Shown here: positions 1-9,000 of the stretch, piece after piece
Position numbering within the stretch: position 1 is the first letter of the stretch
How the letters are laid out: each line of letters begins with the position of its first letter
NCBI GenBank assembly: GCA_023426125.1
Contig: JAFABI010000016.1
Span: 1 to 64,000, forward strand
From: Bacillota bacterium
GTDB taxonomy: Bacteria; Bacillota; Clostridia; Acetivibrionales; DTU013
DNA: 64,000 nt
Direction of reading: 5' to 3'
The notes under the pieces: model-generated
The model's database searches: none
What the model was told of the DNA's origin: nothing
Seen by the model: the letters and a program-made list of their open reading frames with translations, nothing else
Position numbers and translations under genes: made by a program

Positions 1-63
1 AAAAAGCTGATCCGTAAACAATATAACTACATAAAGAAAATTGCAAAAGAAGGTTTTTGGTAA
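1..63 (+). CDS. C-terminal end of an upstream gene (partial)
   Basis: The first 60 bases read as 20 open lysine-rich codons (ending K-E-G-F-W) followed by TAA at 61-63. An intrinsic terminator begins five bases after the stop, which is what the end of a real gene would look like. The product cannot be identified from 20 residues. The frame could be open by chance; the terminator spacing is the main support. Confidence 0.45.
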   Translation, partial: KKLIRKQYNYIKKIAKEGFW

Positions 64-67
64 AAAC

Positions 68-96
68 AGCTCCACAAAACTCATGGAGCTATTTTT
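68..96 (+). terminator. Intrinsic terminator of the upstream gene
   Basis: A 7-bp perfect stem (AGCTCCA / TGGAGCT) with a 9-nt loop is followed by ATTTTT. It sits directly after the stop codon at 61-63 and points in the + direction. Confidence 0.7.
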
Positions 97-297
97 ATAC
101 TATACGGTAGGTGTTCCATCGCTTACGCATAAGTTTTGGTAATGACCGATTTGATCAGCTACTCATATCATGTATGACAATCTGACATATATCAAAGAAA
201 GATAAAGATTGCCCAATAAAAGCGTCAATTATGATTCTTCCATGCGAGAGTATGTATAAAATTATCCTTAAAAGCGCGGTGAATTCTCATTAAGATG

Positions 298-326
298 TTG
301 ACTTTATTATAAATTTGGCATACAGT
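298..326 (+). promoter_or_regulatory. Sigma-A promoter of the isomerase/ROK/MFS operon
   Basis: TTGACT (298-303), a 17-nt spacer and TACAGT (321-326) fit the housekeeping promoter consensus. The predicted start near 333 lies about 65 nt before the first gene. The -10 element lies inside the left arm of the 59-bp palindrome at 319-377, so a protein bound to that palindrome would block RNA polymerase. Confidence 0.55.
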
Positions 327-377
327 TATCTTATCGGTTATTATAATCATTATAATAACCGATAAGATAACTGTATG
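319..377. promoter_or_regulatory. Perfect 59-bp palindrome over the -10 and 5' UTR
   Basis: Two 29-bp arms are exact reverse complements around a single central C at 348. The left arm is 319-347 and the right arm 349-377. It covers the -10 box, the likely transcription start and most of the leader, ending 10 bases before the Shine-Dalgarno sequence. It could be an operator for the ROK regulator encoded two genes downstream, or a very strong RNA hairpin if transcription starts upstream of it. Confidence 0.8.
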
Positions 378-398
378 TGTGATTAAAGGAGAATGTTT

Positions 399-1166
399 AT
401 GACCTCTCTTGGATATCAGGCTTCGAGCCTCAAAACATATCTTTCTACTCCGGACGATTTGCTGTTCACATTCCATAAGCTACGGAATATGGGTTACCGT
501 TACGTACAGCTCCAGTGGATTGATCACGCCATTCGATTGGAGTTCACAGCCGAAGCTTTAAAAGAAACAGGGCTTACCTGCATTGCATCGCAGGACAGTT
601 TTGACGAGGTAAGAAATAATCTGGATCACTATGTGACGATGAACCGCCTGTGGGGAAGCAAGTCTCTCTGCGTTAGTACCATCCCCCATGATCAGATGAC
701 GCCGGAAGGCATATCGTATTTTTGCGCCGAAATGAGCCGGATGGCTCGGGTGCTGGGTGAGCAGGGGATTTCCCTTACATTTCATCCGCTCTGGTTCAAT
801 TTTGAGACAGTGGGTGGGGTGTGCGCTGTGGACACTGTTATGAAAATGCTCCCAAAGGAGGTAGGGTTAACTTTGTGCGTCTATCATGCCGTACGGTCAG
901 GACTGAACCCCGTCAACCTGCTTGAGCGGTACAGCGGGCGGATAGAAATCTGCCACTTTAAAGATTCCGCAGTTTTTCCTGATGGCAAGGAGTACCTTGT
1001 TCCGGTGGGACAAGGGCGGATTGACTGGCCCCCTATCTTTGAAGCATGTCACCGCACGGGTGTAAAGTGGGGCCTGGCTGAACAGGAGAGTTGGCAAAAG
1101 GATGCTTTTGTTTGTGCCAAGGAGAGCTTCGACTATATTTCGGGATGCGGGATCACATGTCCGTAG
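399..1166 (+). CDS. Sugar phosphate isomerase/epimerase family protein (TIM barrel)
   Basis: This 255-aa protein looks like the AP-endonuclease-2/xylose-isomerase-like TIM-barrel family, which isomerises or epimerises sugars and cyclitols in the cytoplasm. Family-like elements are a TFHP strand in the middle, a CHFKD strand near residue 190, a VGQGRIDW segment just after it and a C-terminal EQE. The middle metal-binding positions differ from the textbook pattern (a Tyr/His segment where Asp is usual), so the exact reaction is open. ATG 399 is preferred over ATG 393 because AGGAG at 387-391 then has a 7-nt spacing. It is first in an apparent operon with the ROK regulator and the MFS transporter. 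Confidence 0.65.
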   Translation: MTSLGYQASSLKTYLSTPDDLLFTFHKLRNMGYRYVQLQWIDHAIRLEFTAEALKETGLTCIASQDSFDEVRNNLDHYVTMNRLWGSKSLCVSTIPHDQMTPEGISYFCAEMSRMARVLGEQGISLTFHPLWFNFETVGGVCAVDTVMKMLPKEVGLTLCVYHAVRSGLNPVNLLERYSGRIEICHFKDSAVFPDGKEYLVPVGQGRIDWPPIFEACHRTGVKWGLAEQESWQKDAFVCAKESFDYISGCGITCP

Positions 1167-1456
1167 AGTGGTGTGTAATCATATTAGTTGATATATGTTT
1201 TAATGCTAAACAGGCCGTTTACTTTTATGAACATTCAGTGACAGGTGCGTTATTGGTGCGGGAAGTGTCACGACGCGTGATGCCCCGGCAGATTCCTTTG
1301 TCGAAGGTGTGCCATGCAGAGTGATTCGTAAATCACAAAAGCGGGCAGTATGAGCTTTCAATCAGGAGTCATGACGGAGTGCCGTGTGATGGAACAGGCT
1401 GTGGCGCAAGATACACATCCAATATTCACGATAGAAAAATAAGGCAGGTGATTTTT

Positions 1457-2470
1457 ATGGGTATCAACATGTTGGGCATGAAACAGAGTAATGCTCAAAC
1501 CGTTCTTTGGAGCCTATATTCTTGCAAAACGGCCACAATTAAGGATTTGGCTCAATTAACAGGACTTAGCTATGCTACAGTCGGCAATATATTAAGTGCT
1601 TTGGTGGAAAGCAAAGAGGTGCTGTTAGGCAAATCAGTTTCCGCTACAGGCGGAAGGCCGTCACAAGCATATGCCTTTAATGCAGAATATGCCCATGTGC
1701 TTGCACTGTCGGTCCGGGTACGCAGCGGTGAGCATATTATTCGCTCCTGTGTCGGCAATCTGTATGGCGAGACTATATGGCAAACCGAGCAGTGCTTCGA
1801 GAGAATTGGCATTACATGCTTTGAACAGATGGCGGAGTCATGTTTGCGTGCATATCCTACAATACGGGTACTGGCATTTTCCCTGCCTGGGGTGGAACGC
1901 AACGGGGTGATCCTCGTCAATGACTATACTGTACTGGAAGGACTGTCTTTTACAGACCACTTTCAAAAAAAATACGGACTAGCTGTTTTGGTGGAAAACG
2001 ATGTGAACGCTGCAGTATTAGGCTATGGCAAAACCATTGCACCGATTTCAGTTCTTGCGGGAATATACTTTCCGAAATATTTTAATCCCGGCGCGGGTAT
2101 TTTGATCGACGGCAAAATTCTGAAAGGTGCAGGCGGATATGCAGGTGAAGTATCTCTCCTGCCTTTGGGCCTTGATTGGTTGTCAATGCACTACGAGAAT
2201 GCACAGCAAACCGGGTCCGCAATATCCAGATTGATCAGCATCGTCTGCAGCATTGTGAATCCAAACCATGTTGTTTTATACGGGGATTTTTTTACCACTG
2301 CTATGAAGGAAACAATTCAGCAGGAAATTCCCACGCAAGCTATGCGGAACATATTTCCCTCCATTGACTATAACGGCGATTTGGATGCCGACATTATCTC
2401 CGGTCTGTTTGCATTGTCGGTATCTACTTATCAGTCTGGGGTTCGAGGGAAATATGAACCGGTGGAATAA
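1457..2470 (+). CDS. ROK-family transcriptional regulator without the zinc motif
   Basis: The 337-aa product has an N-terminal winged helix-turn-helix (about residues 10-65; ATIKDLAQLTGLSYATVG) followed by a ROK sugar-kinase-like fold with a GAGILIDGKILKGAGGYAGE segment. ROK repressors bind a sugar and release DNA. The usual zinc-binding CxCGxxGCxE loop that should follow the GAGxxxxGxxGxxGE segment is absent, and the ATP-binding part is short, so it is a divergent member. ATG 1457 is chosen over the upstream in-frame ATG at 1379 because AGGTG lies 6 nt before it and HTH proteins of this family start close to the helix. The gap 1167-1456 holds a short GTGATT/AATCAC palindrome at 1321-1336. 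It lies 27 bp before the transporter gene and may control the 59-bp palindrome promoter. Confidence 0.8.
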   Translation: MGINMLGMKQSNAQTVLWSLYSCKTATIKDLAQLTGLSYATVGNILSALVESKEVLLGKSVSATGGRPSQAYAFNAEYAHVLALSVRVRSGEHIIRSCVGNLYGETIWQTEQCFERIGITCFEQMAESCLRAYPTIRVLAFSLPGVERNGVILVNDYTVLEGLSFTDHFQKKYGLAVLVENDVNAAVLGYGKTIAPISVLAGIYFPKYFNPGAGILIDGKILKGAGGYAGEVSLLPLGLDWLSMHYENAQQTGSAISRLISIVCSIVNPNHVVLYGDFFTTAMKETIQQEIPTQAMRNIFPSIDYNGDLDADIISGLFALSVSTYQSGVRGKYEPVE

Positions 2471-2497
2471 AAGATTAACTTATACAGGAGATTCCAT

Positions 2498-3682
2498 ATG
2501 ATTTTTTTGGCATTGATTTATCTGGCATTTATCAGCTTAGGACTTCCGGATTCCCTGCTCGGTTCCTCATGGCCTATAATGTATGTAGATTTTGGGGTAC
2601 CTGTAGAGAATGCAGGATTCGTTTCTATATTTATATCCGGTGGTACGATTATATCCAGCTTATTCTCGCATCGGCTAATTCGGCGGTTTGGCACAGGCAA
2701 AGTCACGGTTGTAAGCGTTGCTATGACAGCCATTGCGCTGATGGTGTTCTCCTTGTCCCCCTCGTTTCTATGGCTGCTGGCCTGTGCTGTTCCGCTCGGC
2801 CTTGGAGCCGGAGCGGTGGATTCGGGACTGAATGAATTTGTTGCGGAGCATTATGAGGCAAAGCACATGAACTGGCTGCACTGTTTTTGGGGTATTGGAG
2901 CCATGCTCGGGCCTGTTCTGCTATCTGCCTTAGCACAATGGGGGTATAATTGGAGAAGTGGTTATTCCAGCATATCGGTTGTGCAGTTTACTTTAGTTGT
3001 GTTGCTGCTATTCTCGCTCCCCATGTGGAAAAAATACGAGAAACCATCTGCCGGACCCACAGGGGAAACGCAGGCAGGCAAACCAAAGCATGGGCTACTC
3101 AAACCGCTTCGGGCAAAGGGGGCTTTCTTCGCTATGCTGACCTTTTTCCTATATATATCAATTGAAGCCTCTATAATGCTATGGGGAGCCAGTTATCTGG
3201 TGAAGATAAAGAATATCCTGCCTGAAAGTGCGGCGGGATGGGTATCACTGTTCTTTTTGGGGATTACGGCTGGGCGTATGTTGAGCGGTTTTGTTTCCAT
3301 AAAGCTCAGCAACGAAGCCCTGATTCGTATTGGCGTGATTCTTGTCGTCGTGGGCATTGTGTTTATGCTGCTGCCGCTGCCTGCTCTGTATACAATAGCT
3401 GCGCTGGTGATCATCGGATTGGGGCTTGCACCGATCTTTCCATCCATGCTTCATCAGACACCCGTTTATTTCGGAAAAGAAAACGCACAGGCAACTATGG
3501 GGTTGCAGATGGCTTTTGCTTATACCGGGATCACGTTAATGCCACCTTTGTTTGGCCAGCTTTTCGCGCGTATTTCCTTTTCGCTGATGCCTTATGTGCT
3601 TCTGGCCTGTGCCATGGGGTTGCTTGCCTGCACGGCACGTCTGTCGGCGATTGCTAAAAAGAAGTCTTTGGCTCAGGGATAG
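2498..3682 (+). CDS. MFS transporter
   Basis: This 394-aa, very hydrophobic protein has the layout of a 12-helix major facilitator: two six-helix halves with a charged cytoplasmic loop around residues 178-205. The loop after helix 2 carries RRFGTGK, the usual MFS signature region. A PDSLLGSSWP motif near residue 16 and an early sugar-type half (GLGAGAVDSGLNEF) recall the fucose/hexose-type MFS proteins of Firmicutes. AGGAG at 2484-2488 gives a good start. It follows the ROK gene closely and probably imports or exports the compound handled by the isomerase-like enzyme; the substrate cannot be read from sequence. Confidence 0.8.
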   Translation: MIFLALIYLAFISLGLPDSLLGSSWPIMYVDFGVPVENAGFVSIFISGGTIISSLFSHRLIRRFGTGKVTVVSVAMTAIALMVFSLSPSFLWLLACAVPLGLGAGAVDSGLNEFVAEHYEAKHMNWLHCFWGIGAMLGPVLLSALAQWGYNWRSGYSSISVVQFTLVVLLLFSLPMWKKYEKPSAGPTGETQAGKPKHGLLKPLRAKGAFFAMLTFFLYISIEASIMLWGASYLVKIKNILPESAAGWVSLFFLGITAGRMLSGFVSIKLSNEALIRIGVILVVVGIVFMLLPLPALYTIAALVIIGLGLAPIFPSMLHQTPVYFGKENAQATMGLQMAFAYTGITLMPPLFGQLFARISFSLMPYVLLACAMGLLACTARLSAIAKKKSLAQG

Positions 3683-3829
3683 TGAAGCTGGGGAACAAGC
3701 CGCGTTGAAGGCATTCATAAAGCAGGTAACATTTTATGAGGCAAACAATATTCTTCCGAGTAGAAAACGTCTACAGTAAATGGACTTTCCCAACAAGACT
3801 GTCCATTTTACTATAAATATTGCAATCAT

Positions 3830-3870
3830 GGGCTGGCTTTTGCTTTTTTAAGCTTGAGCCAGCCCTTTAA
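3830..3870 (+). terminator. Terminator after the MFS gene
   Basis: GGGCTGGCT (3830-3838) pairs with AGCCAGCCC (3857-3865) around an 18-nt loop and is followed by TTTAAATT. The U tract is short, so termination may be partial. It lies about 150 nt after the MFS stop. Confidence 0.5.
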
Positions 3871-3930
3871 ATTATAGCGAGGCACCAAAATATCAGTGCT
3901 TATAGTCATAAGGCCGAAAAGGGTCTTTGC

Positions 3931-3963
3931 TATAAGTTGTTTTTTATTAAAAAACAGCTTATA
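3931..3963. repeat. Near-perfect inverted repeat at the left edge of the recombinase element
   Basis: 16-nt arms (3931-3946 and 3948-3963) are complementary apart from one U-G pair. It lies in the 385-nt gap between the MFS gene and the small DUF6870-like gene. The gap otherwise holds the terminator at 3830 and AT-rich DNA. It may be an attenuator or mark the left part of the inserted element. Confidence 0.45.
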
Positions 3964-4067
3964 GGAGGGAGCTTTTCTTTTTTAGCTTGTCAATGCTTGT
4001 CAGCCCGTCATGAGCTTTGTCGTTTTTGAATAGTATTTAATAGCATGGATTAAAGGGGAGAATGATT

Positions 4068-4328
4068 ATGTTTACTTTAAGTCAATTGGATGAAATGAGT
4101 CAAATGGAGATAAATAAAATGGATATACATAATTTGGTTGATATTGCAACGGTAAAAATGGATAGCAATTTGCCTTTGCCCCAGCGAATGGAGCAGTTTT
4201 TTAATCAAATAAAAAATCCCTATTGCTTTCGCAGCGGTGAAATAAAAGTCAAGATTGCTTTTTTACCCAATGGAATTTCACTCGATAATACGCTAACAAA
4301 TTTTTTCGTTGGATTAAAAAGCTGCTGA
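4068..4328 (+). CDS. DUF6870-like small protein of a recombinase element
   Basis: The 86-aa product resembles the small proteins I recall as DUF6870: a conserved block around NLVDIATVKMD, a NQIKNPYCFRSG segment near the middle and a short C-terminal LxxxxxxF region. These are found in Clostridia next to large serine recombinases and other integrated elements; no activity is known to me. ATG 4068 is preferred to ATG 4062 because AGGGGAG at 4054-4060 is then spaced by 7 nt. The gene is AT-richer than its neighbours, as is the recombinase gene 67 bp downstream. The family name is from memory and should be checked. Confidence 0.6.
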   Translation: MFTLSQLDEMSQMEINKMDIHNLVDIATVKMDSNLPLPQRMEQFFNQIKNPYCFRSGEIKVKIAFLPNGISLDNTLTNFFVGLKSC

Positions 4329-4395
4329 CACGCGCCGACAAAAATAGCATAGCCATGGATATAACTTAACCGCGATTATGAAGAAAGGAAGTAAG

Positions 4396-6060
4396 ATGGG
4401 TCGTAGAGATCACGCTTTATCAAACGTCGCAAGGAATGTCAGTCAGATTATTTGGAAAATAGCCGTATACATCCGACTATCTAAAGAGGACGGAAATGAT
4501 GTAAGTTATAGTGTTTTAAACCAAAAGGCATTGATATCAAAGTACATTGAAAACTTTGACTCAGCCGAAAAATACATTATCGTTGACTGCTACATTGATG
4601 ACGGCTTGACTGGGACTGACGATACCCGTGCGGATTTCCAACGTATGTTACGGGATATTGAGATGAAAAAGGTTAATTGCGTCATTGTGAAAGACCTTTC
4701 ACGTCCGTTTCGCAACTATGCCGACCAAGGCTACTATTTGGAATATTTTTTTCCCTTGCATGATGTTCGGTTCATATCTTTGCATTTACCGTTTCTTGAC
4801 AGCTATCAACATCCCGAAGCGATGCAAAGTATCGCGGTTCCCATGCAAGGAGTGGTAAACGACAACCATTGTAGGGAAACTTCTTTAAAAGTGCGTTATG
4901 TATTTAACAATAAACGGGAAGAGGGACGGTTTATCGGCGCATTTCCTCCCTATGGCTATGACAAGGATCCCAAAGACAAAAATAGCTTTATTATTGATGA
5001 AGAAGCGGCGGCGGTTGTGCGTGATATATATAGTTGGTTTGTTATAGAAGGTATGAGCAAGATGAGTATTGCAAAAAAGCTCACATCTCAGGGAATACTT
5101 AATCCCGCCTCCTATAAACGGGCAAAAGGTATGAAATACAATAACCCCCATGACCGTTTTGACAATACCTTATGGTGCGCTGCAACAGTAACTAGAATTT
5201 TGAAAAATCCAATGTATCTGGGTCACATGGTCCAAGGCCGACAGAGGGTAAAAAGCTATAAAGTACACAATCGTATCACAGTCCCTGAAAGTGAATGGTT
5301 TATAAAGGAAAACACCCATGAATCCATAATAAATCAGGAAATATTTAGTAAAGCTCAAAGCCTGCATCAGCGTGATACAAGAATATCGCCACTACAAAAG
5401 GAATTGTATCTGTTTTCTGGCTTTCTTCGTTGCAATGATTGTAAAAAGGCTATGCATCGGAAAAAAGAGCGCAAGCATGCATACTATTTGTGCCGCACCT
5501 ATACACAACAGTCAGTGTGCACAAGACATTCAATTCGGGAAGATCATTTGACAAAAGCTGTTCTTCAAACGATTCAGGCACAAATCCAGCTTGTTTATTC
5601 TCTGGCGGAACTGATGGAAAAAATAAATGCGGTACCTATTGTTAAAACCCAATTGCAACGGTTGAATGAAAACTTAAAAAGTCGTGAACGGGATTTGGAA
5701 AAAATAACTCGACTAAAAGACTCTATATATGAGAATTGGCAAAATGGAGATATAGCAAAAGATGATTACCGTAGATTAAAGACTAAATACGGGGAACAAT
5801 ACGAACAATTGCGACAGGCAATAAAATCTTTGCGTGACGAACAGGCAACACTGGCTAAGGGTGTTACTACAGATAACCCATATCTGCAACACTTTCAGAG
5901 GCACAACGGCATTAAGGAGCTGAACCGTGGTATTCTTATAGAGCTTGTGGAAAATATATTCATCCATGAAGATAAAAGTATCACTATCCAATTCAAATAC
6001 ACTGACCAATATAAGAGGATTGCCGAATCTATAGAGAAAAACAAAGATTCACTGGTATGA
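4396..6060 (+). CDS. Large serine recombinase
   Basis: The 554-aa protein has the three parts of TnpX/phage-integrase-type large serine recombinases: an N-terminal resolvase domain with YIRLS (catalytic Ser about residue 29) and VIVKDLSR, a recombinase domain (about 170-290, with the GRFIGAFPPYGY entry motif), a zinc ribbon (two CxxC-like pairs around 350-390) and a coiled coil (about 405-480). It cuts and rejoins DNA at attachment sites. The segment after DLSR reads PFRNY where most relatives have a Gly-Arg or Ser-Arg pair, a mild oddity. AAAGGAAG precedes ATG 4396; an in-frame ATG at 4378 has no ribosome-binding site. With the DUF6870-like gene it forms a small mobile element inserted between the MFS gene and the collagen-like gene; no attachment-site repeat was found by eye. 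Confidence 0.85.
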   Translation: MGRRDHALSNVARNVSQIIWKIAVYIRLSKEDGNDVSYSVLNQKALISKYIENFDSAEKYIIVDCYIDDGLTGTDDTRADFQRMLRDIEMKKVNCVIVKDLSRPFRNYADQGYYLEYFFPLHDVRFISLHLPFLDSYQHPEAMQSIAVPMQGVVNDNHCRETSLKVRYVFNNKREEGRFIGAFPPYGYDKDPKDKNSFIIDEEAAAVVRDIYSWFVIEGMSKMSIAKKLTSQGILNPASYKRAKGMKYNNPHDRFDNTLWCAATVTRILKNPMYLGHMVQGRQRVKSYKVHNRITVPESEWFIKENTHESIINQEIFSKAQSLHQRDTRISPLQKELYLFSGFLRCNDCKKAMHRKKERKHAYYLCRTYTQQSVCTRHSIREDHLTKAVLQTIQAQIQLVYSLAELMEKINAVPIVKTQLQRLNENLKSRERDLEKITRLKDSIYENWQNGDIAKDDYRRLKTKYGEQYEQLRQAIKSLRDEQATLAKGVTTDNPYLQHFQRHNGIKELNRGILIELVENIFIHEDKSITIQFKYTDQYKRIAESIEKNKDSLV

Positions 6061-6098
6061 AACGGGGTCATTTATTTTTAGGCATTTAGCAGATATAT

Positions 6099-9000
6099 TT
6101 AAGATGCACCCGTGGCACCTGTTGTACCCGTGGCCCCAGTTGCGCCGGTGGCACCCGTGGTACCTGTTGCACCCGTGGCCCCAGTTGCGCCAGTGGCACC
6201 CGTGGCACCGGTCGCGCCTGTGGCCCCTGTTGCACCCGTCGCGCCAGTGGCACCTGTTGCGCCTGTCGCGCCAGTAGCGCCCGTAGCCCCTGTTGCACCC
6301 GTGGCGCCAGTGGCACCTGTCGTACCTGTGGCACCCGTCGCGCCAGTGGCACCTGTTGCACCCGTAGTACCGGTCACGCCTGTGGCCCCTGTTGCACCAG
6401 TAGCGCCAGTGGCACCTGTCACGCCTGTAGCACCCGTCGCGCCAGTAGCACCGGTCGCGCCTGTGGCCCCTGTTGCACCCGTCGCGCCAGTGGCACCTGT
6501 TGCGCCTGTCGCGCCAGTAGCGCCCGTAGCACCTGTGGTACCTATGGCCCCCGTTGCGCCAGTGGCACCCGTCGCACCCGTCGCGCCCGTCGCGCCAGTG
6601 GCACCAGTCGGTCCTGTTGCACCAGTAGCGCCAGTGGCACCTGTCACGCCTGTAGCACCCGTCGCGCCTGTAGCACCGGTCGCGCCAGTGGCACCTGTTG
6701 CACCCGTCGCGCCAGTCGCCCCGGTCGCGCCTGTGGTACCTATGGCGCCCGTCACGCCTGCGGCACCCGTCGCGCCCGTGGCACCTGTGGCGCCCGTAGC
6801 GCCAGTGGCACCAGTCGGTCCTGTTGCACCCGTGGCACCCGTGGCACCTGTTGCACCTATGGCGCCCGTTGCGCCCGTGGCACCCGCCGCACCAGTCGCC
6901 CCTGTCGGTCCTGTGGCCCCCGTGGCACCAGTAGGGCCAGTGGCACCCGTTGCACCCGTCGCGCCTGTTGCACCCGTCGCGCCAGTCGCCCCTGTCGGTC
7001 CTGTTGCACCCGTTGCGCCAGTAGCGCCTGTTGCACCCGTCGCGCCAGTGGCCCCGATTGCGCCAGTGGCCCCGGTTGCGCCAGTGGCCCCGGTTGCGCC
7101 AGTGGCCCCGGTTGCGCCAGTGGCCCCGGTTGCGCCAGTGGCCCCGGTTGCGCCAGTGGCCCCGGTTGCGCCAGTAGCGCCTGTTGCACCCGTGGCACCT
7201 GTCGCGCCAGTGGCCCCGGTCGTACCTGTCGGTCCTGTGGCACCCGTCGTACCTGTTGCACCTGTTGCGCCCGTCACACCTGTTGCGCCAGTTGCACCCG
7301 TGGTGCCAGTAGCGCCAGTAGCACCAGTAGCACCAGTAGCACCTGTGGCGCCAGTGGCCCCGGTTGCGCCAGTAGCGCCTGTGGCACCCGTCACGCCTGT
7401 CGGTCCTGTTGCGCCCGTTGCGCCCGTGGCTCCAGTCGTCCCTGTGGAACCTGTGGCACCCGTAGCGCCCGTAGCCCCCGTTGCACCTGTGGCACCCGTA
7501 GCGCCCGTAGCCCCCGTTGCACCTGTGGCACCCGTAGCGCCCGTAGCCCCCGTTGCACCTGTGGCGCCCGTAGCGCCCGTAGCGCCCGTAGCGCCCGTAG
7601 CGCCAGTGGCACCCGTCACGCCTGCGGCACCCGTCACGCCTGCGGCCCCCGTCGCGCCCGTGGCCCCAGTAACGCCTGTTGCGCCCGTGGCCCCCGTTGC
7701 CCCCGTCGCACCTGTTGCACCCGTAGCACCCGTAGCACCTGTCGGTCCTGTTGCACCCGTAGCACCAGTAGCGCCCGTAGCGCCCGTAGCGCCCGTAGCG
7801 CCCGTAGCGCCTGTAGCGCCCGTAGCGCCCGTAGCGCCCGTTGCACCAGTTGCACCTGTGGCGCCCGTTGCACCCGTTGCACCTGTGGCGCCCGTTGAGC
7901 CAGTGGCACCAGTCGCACCCGTGGCTCCAGTCGCCCCTGTCGGTCCTGTTGCACCGGTGGCCCCAGTCGCGCCCGTAGCACCCGTCGCGCCCGTAGCACC
8001 CGTTGCCCCCGTTGCCCCCGTTGCACCCGTTGCGCCCGTTGCGCCCGTTGCGCCCGTTGCGCCCGTTGCGCCCGTTGCACCCGTTGCACCCGTTGCACCC
8101 GTAGCGCCCGTTGCACCCGTTGCACCCGTTGCCCCCGTTGCACCAGTAGCGCCTGTTGCACCAGTGGCGCCAGTGGCCCCGGTTGCGCCAGTAGCGCCTG
8201 TTGCACCAGTGGCGCCAGTGGCCCCGGTTGCGCCAGTAGCGCCTGTTGCACCCGTGGCCCCAGTTGCGCCGGTGGCACCGGTGGCACCCGTGGCACCTGT
8301 TGCACCCGTGGCCCCAGTTGCGCCGGTGGCACCGGTGGCACCCGTGGCACCAGTTACACCAGTTGCCCCAGTTGTACCTGTCGCACCCGTGGCACCTGTC
8401 GCACCCGTCGCACCCGTTGTACCCGTGGCACCAGTTGCTCCAGTTGCACCCGTGGCACCCGTGGCACCTGTCGCACCTGTTGTACCCGTTGCGCCAGTGG
8501 CACCTGTGGCGCCAGTAGTGCCAGTGGTACCTGCAGCGCCAGTGGCACCCGTGGCGCCTGTCGCGCCCGTGGCGCCCGTGGCGCCAGTGGCACCTGTCGT
8601 ACCTGTTGCACCCGTCGCGCCCGTGGCACCAGTTGCACCTGTTGCACCCGTGGCCCCAGTTGCACCCGTGGCCCCAGTTGCACCCGTGGCACCTGTGGTA
8701 CCCGTCGCGCCCGTCGCACCTGTCGCGCCCGTGGCGCCAGTAGCGCCAGTAGCACCCGTCGCACCAGTCGCGCCTGTTGGTCCCGTCGCGCCCGTCGGAC
8801 CGATTATGCCCATATTATCTTCCCCGATCACAGCCAATAAGGCCTTGACCGGAACAATGGCTGAATAAAAAACGGGTGCGTTGCTGTTGTTCCTTAATTC
8901 AACGGTCACAGGCGCTGCGGTGACCTCAATTATACCGATTCCAACCACTTGTCCTGTTTTGCCTGGCGAATCGCCAATGATAAAATCTCCCTGGGAGGAA

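Noticed and set aside
1091..1324. 77-codon frame overlapping the end of the isomerase-like gene
   Set aside because: No ribosome-binding site, overlaps a convincing gene, no recognisable protein features.
6102..8811. CRISPR array in the repetitive region
   Set aside because: The repeats are contiguous 9-bp codon units without spacers and encode Gly-X-Y triplets.
6112..8868. Long open frame (918 codons, Ala-Pro-Val repeats) on the + strand across the collagen region
   Set aside because: It is the antisense reading of the 9-bp collagen repeat, which keeps several frames open. It has no ribosome-binding site or promoter and its composition is purely repeat-derived.
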